From Chelatococcus composti (lineage in GTDB: Bacteria > Pseudomonadota > Alphaproteobacteria > Rhizobiales > Beijerinckiaceae): a stretch of DNA of 64,000 nucleotides. A program made the position numbers and the translations under genes. Shown here piece after piece: positions 63,290-64,000 of this stretch. The stretch is from contig NZ_JACHEH010000004.1 in NCBI RefSeq assembly GCF_014201415.1, positions 310,001-374,000 on the forward strand, in the 5' to 3' direction. Every line of letters starts with the position of its first letter. Positions within the stretch are counted from its first letter, which is position 1. The notes below the pieces were generated by a model. It saw only the letters and a list, made by a program, of their open reading frames with translations, ran no database searches and was not told the origin of the DNA.

Positions 63290-64000
63290 TCATTCCATCG
63301 CGATGGACGCCGTGCCCCTGTGCACGGCGTCCGCCTCGGGCGTGAAACGGCCGTCCGGTCCGTTGAGCACGAAGCCCGGCATAAGACGCAGCGGCGCGCG
63401 GCTGCCCTTGCGCGCTGCCACGAGCAGCCGCACGGCAGGCCTGTCGCAACGGGGATGAACCGGCCGAACCGCGATGTCGCCGAAGCGGCCTGCAAGGGTG
63501 GCGAGAAGCCCCGCGAGCCCGTCGACGCGGTGGATGAGGACGAGACGCCCGCCCGGCGCGAGCACGTCGGCCGCGGCGCGCACCCACCCGTCCAGGGCCT
63601 CGTCGGCCATGACATGCGCCGCCCGGCGCCCGGCATCGGGCGATGTGCGCACCCGCCCCGCCGGCCAGAAGGGGGGGTTCGTCACCACAAGCCCCGCCGA
63701 GCCGGCCTCCAGCCCCGCCTGCCGACGGATAGACGCCGGCGCGAGGATGTCCGCCTCGCAGACCTTGAAGCGGTCGGCGAGACCGTTGAGCGCGACATTG
63801 CGCCGCGCGAGGGCGGCCAGCGCGGGATCGTTCTCCACCAGTACACCGCGGCATGACGGGTGACGCGCCGCCACCATCAGGCCGACGGCGCCCACGCCGG
63901 CGCCGAAATCCGCCACTGTCTCCCCATCGGCCTCGCCGCAGGCGGCTGCCAGCAGCACGGCGTCGGACCCGGCACGGTGGCCCCGTCGTGGCTGCACCAG
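63290..64000 (-). CDS. Methyltransferase, TrmN6-like (5' end outside window)
   Basis: The frame runs off the right edge; 236 residues are visible and the natural start is probably a little upstream, since the sequence begins LVQPRRGHRAGSDAVLLAAA, normally internal. SAM motif VADFGAGVGAVGLMVAARHP and catalytic N-P-P-F (VVTNPPFW) indicate an N6-adenine methyltransferase acting on tRNA or similar. It converges with the small gene at 62963. Confidence 0.85.
   Translation of the reverse strand: MVQPRRGHRAGSDAVLLAAACGEADGETVADFGAGVGAVGLMVAARHPSCRGVLVENDPALAALARRNVALNGLADRFKVCEADILAPASIRRQAGLEAGSAGLVVTNPPFWPAGRVRTSPDAGRRAAHVMADEALDGWVRAAADVLAPGGRLVLIHRVDGLAGLLATLAGRFGDIAVRPVHPRCDRPAVRLLVAARKGSRAPLRLMPGFVLNGPDGRFTPEADAVHRGTASIAME

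Noticed and set aside
1-64000. Mobile elements, prophage, CRISPR arrays or integration sites.
   Set aside because: No transposase, integrase, terminal repeats, direct-repeat arrays or tRNA-associated duplications were seen; only the AraC segment differs clearly in composition.

Overview
The window is a gene-dense, GC-rich chromosomal segment from an alphaproteobacterium, most likely a member of the Rhizobiales (Hyphomicrobiales). The evidence is the gene content and order: fabI, histidine phosphatase, aroC and ribB; xseB near dxs and tlyA; nadABC with a NadQ-type regulator; ppdK with glyS and glyQ; DUF1499, TIGR02301, DUF2339 and RT0821/Lpp0805-type proteins; and many small exported basic proteins. 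I see no IS element, prophage, CRISPR array, rRNA or tRNA. No gene-free stretch exceeds 300 bases with the gene calls used here; the longest is about 250 bases, between the dnaJ-like gene and fabI.

Region by region. 1-5.1 kb: a TRAP uptake operon (dctPQM) read leftwards behind an XRE regulator, followed by an AT-rich AraC-family gene broken by a one-base frameshift. 5.2-12.3 kb: a metallo-beta-lactamase-fold hydrolase, DUF1499 protein, MarR regulator, amidase, exported metallophosphoesterase, L,D-transpeptidase and a class II histone-deacetylase-like amidohydrolase. 12.3-18.1 kb: leftward housekeeping block of dnaJ-like, fabI, histidine phosphatase, aroC and ribB (RibBX type with an N-terminal HTH). 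18.1-29.2 kb: rightward genes pdxH, SDR, Nudix, ygfZ, tag, HD phosphohydrolase, protein phosphatase, nadQ, a large DUF2339 membrane protein, xseB and pirin. 29.2-35.1 kb: dxs, tlyA and a tightly overlapping run of an RNA methyltransferase, FAD oxidase and acetyltransferase. 35-46.9 kb: SRAP, CorA, two SDRs with an acyl-CoA dehydrogenase, threonylcarbamoyl-AMP synthase, wrbA with a doxX remnant, and two LysR units. 47-50.6 kb: nadA-nadB-nadC behind two palindromic operators. 50.6-64 kb: SleB-type hydrolase, a K+-channel-like protein, ppdK, MarR/EamA pair, glyQ/glyS, S49 peptidase, small exported proteins and a truncated methyltransferase.

How the parts connect: nadQ (23.9 kb) probably represses the distant nadABC operon (47.1 kb) through the paired TGCTCA-N3-TGAGCA sites. 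Several regulator genes lie next to a good palindromic or tandem site and a likely target (MarR at 7.2 kb, MarR/EamA at 56.6 kb, LysR/MFS at 45.9 kb). The RibBX enzyme carries its own HTH and has a palindrome just upstream, which suggests autoregulation.

I did not find a clearly new defence or mobile system. The observations most worth following are the HTH-RibBX fusion with a second internal start, the nad operator pair, the beta-clamp-like C-terminus of the SRAP protein with a terminator inside its coding sequence, the mosaic frameshifted AraC gene, and the tandem operator between marR and the EamA transporter.
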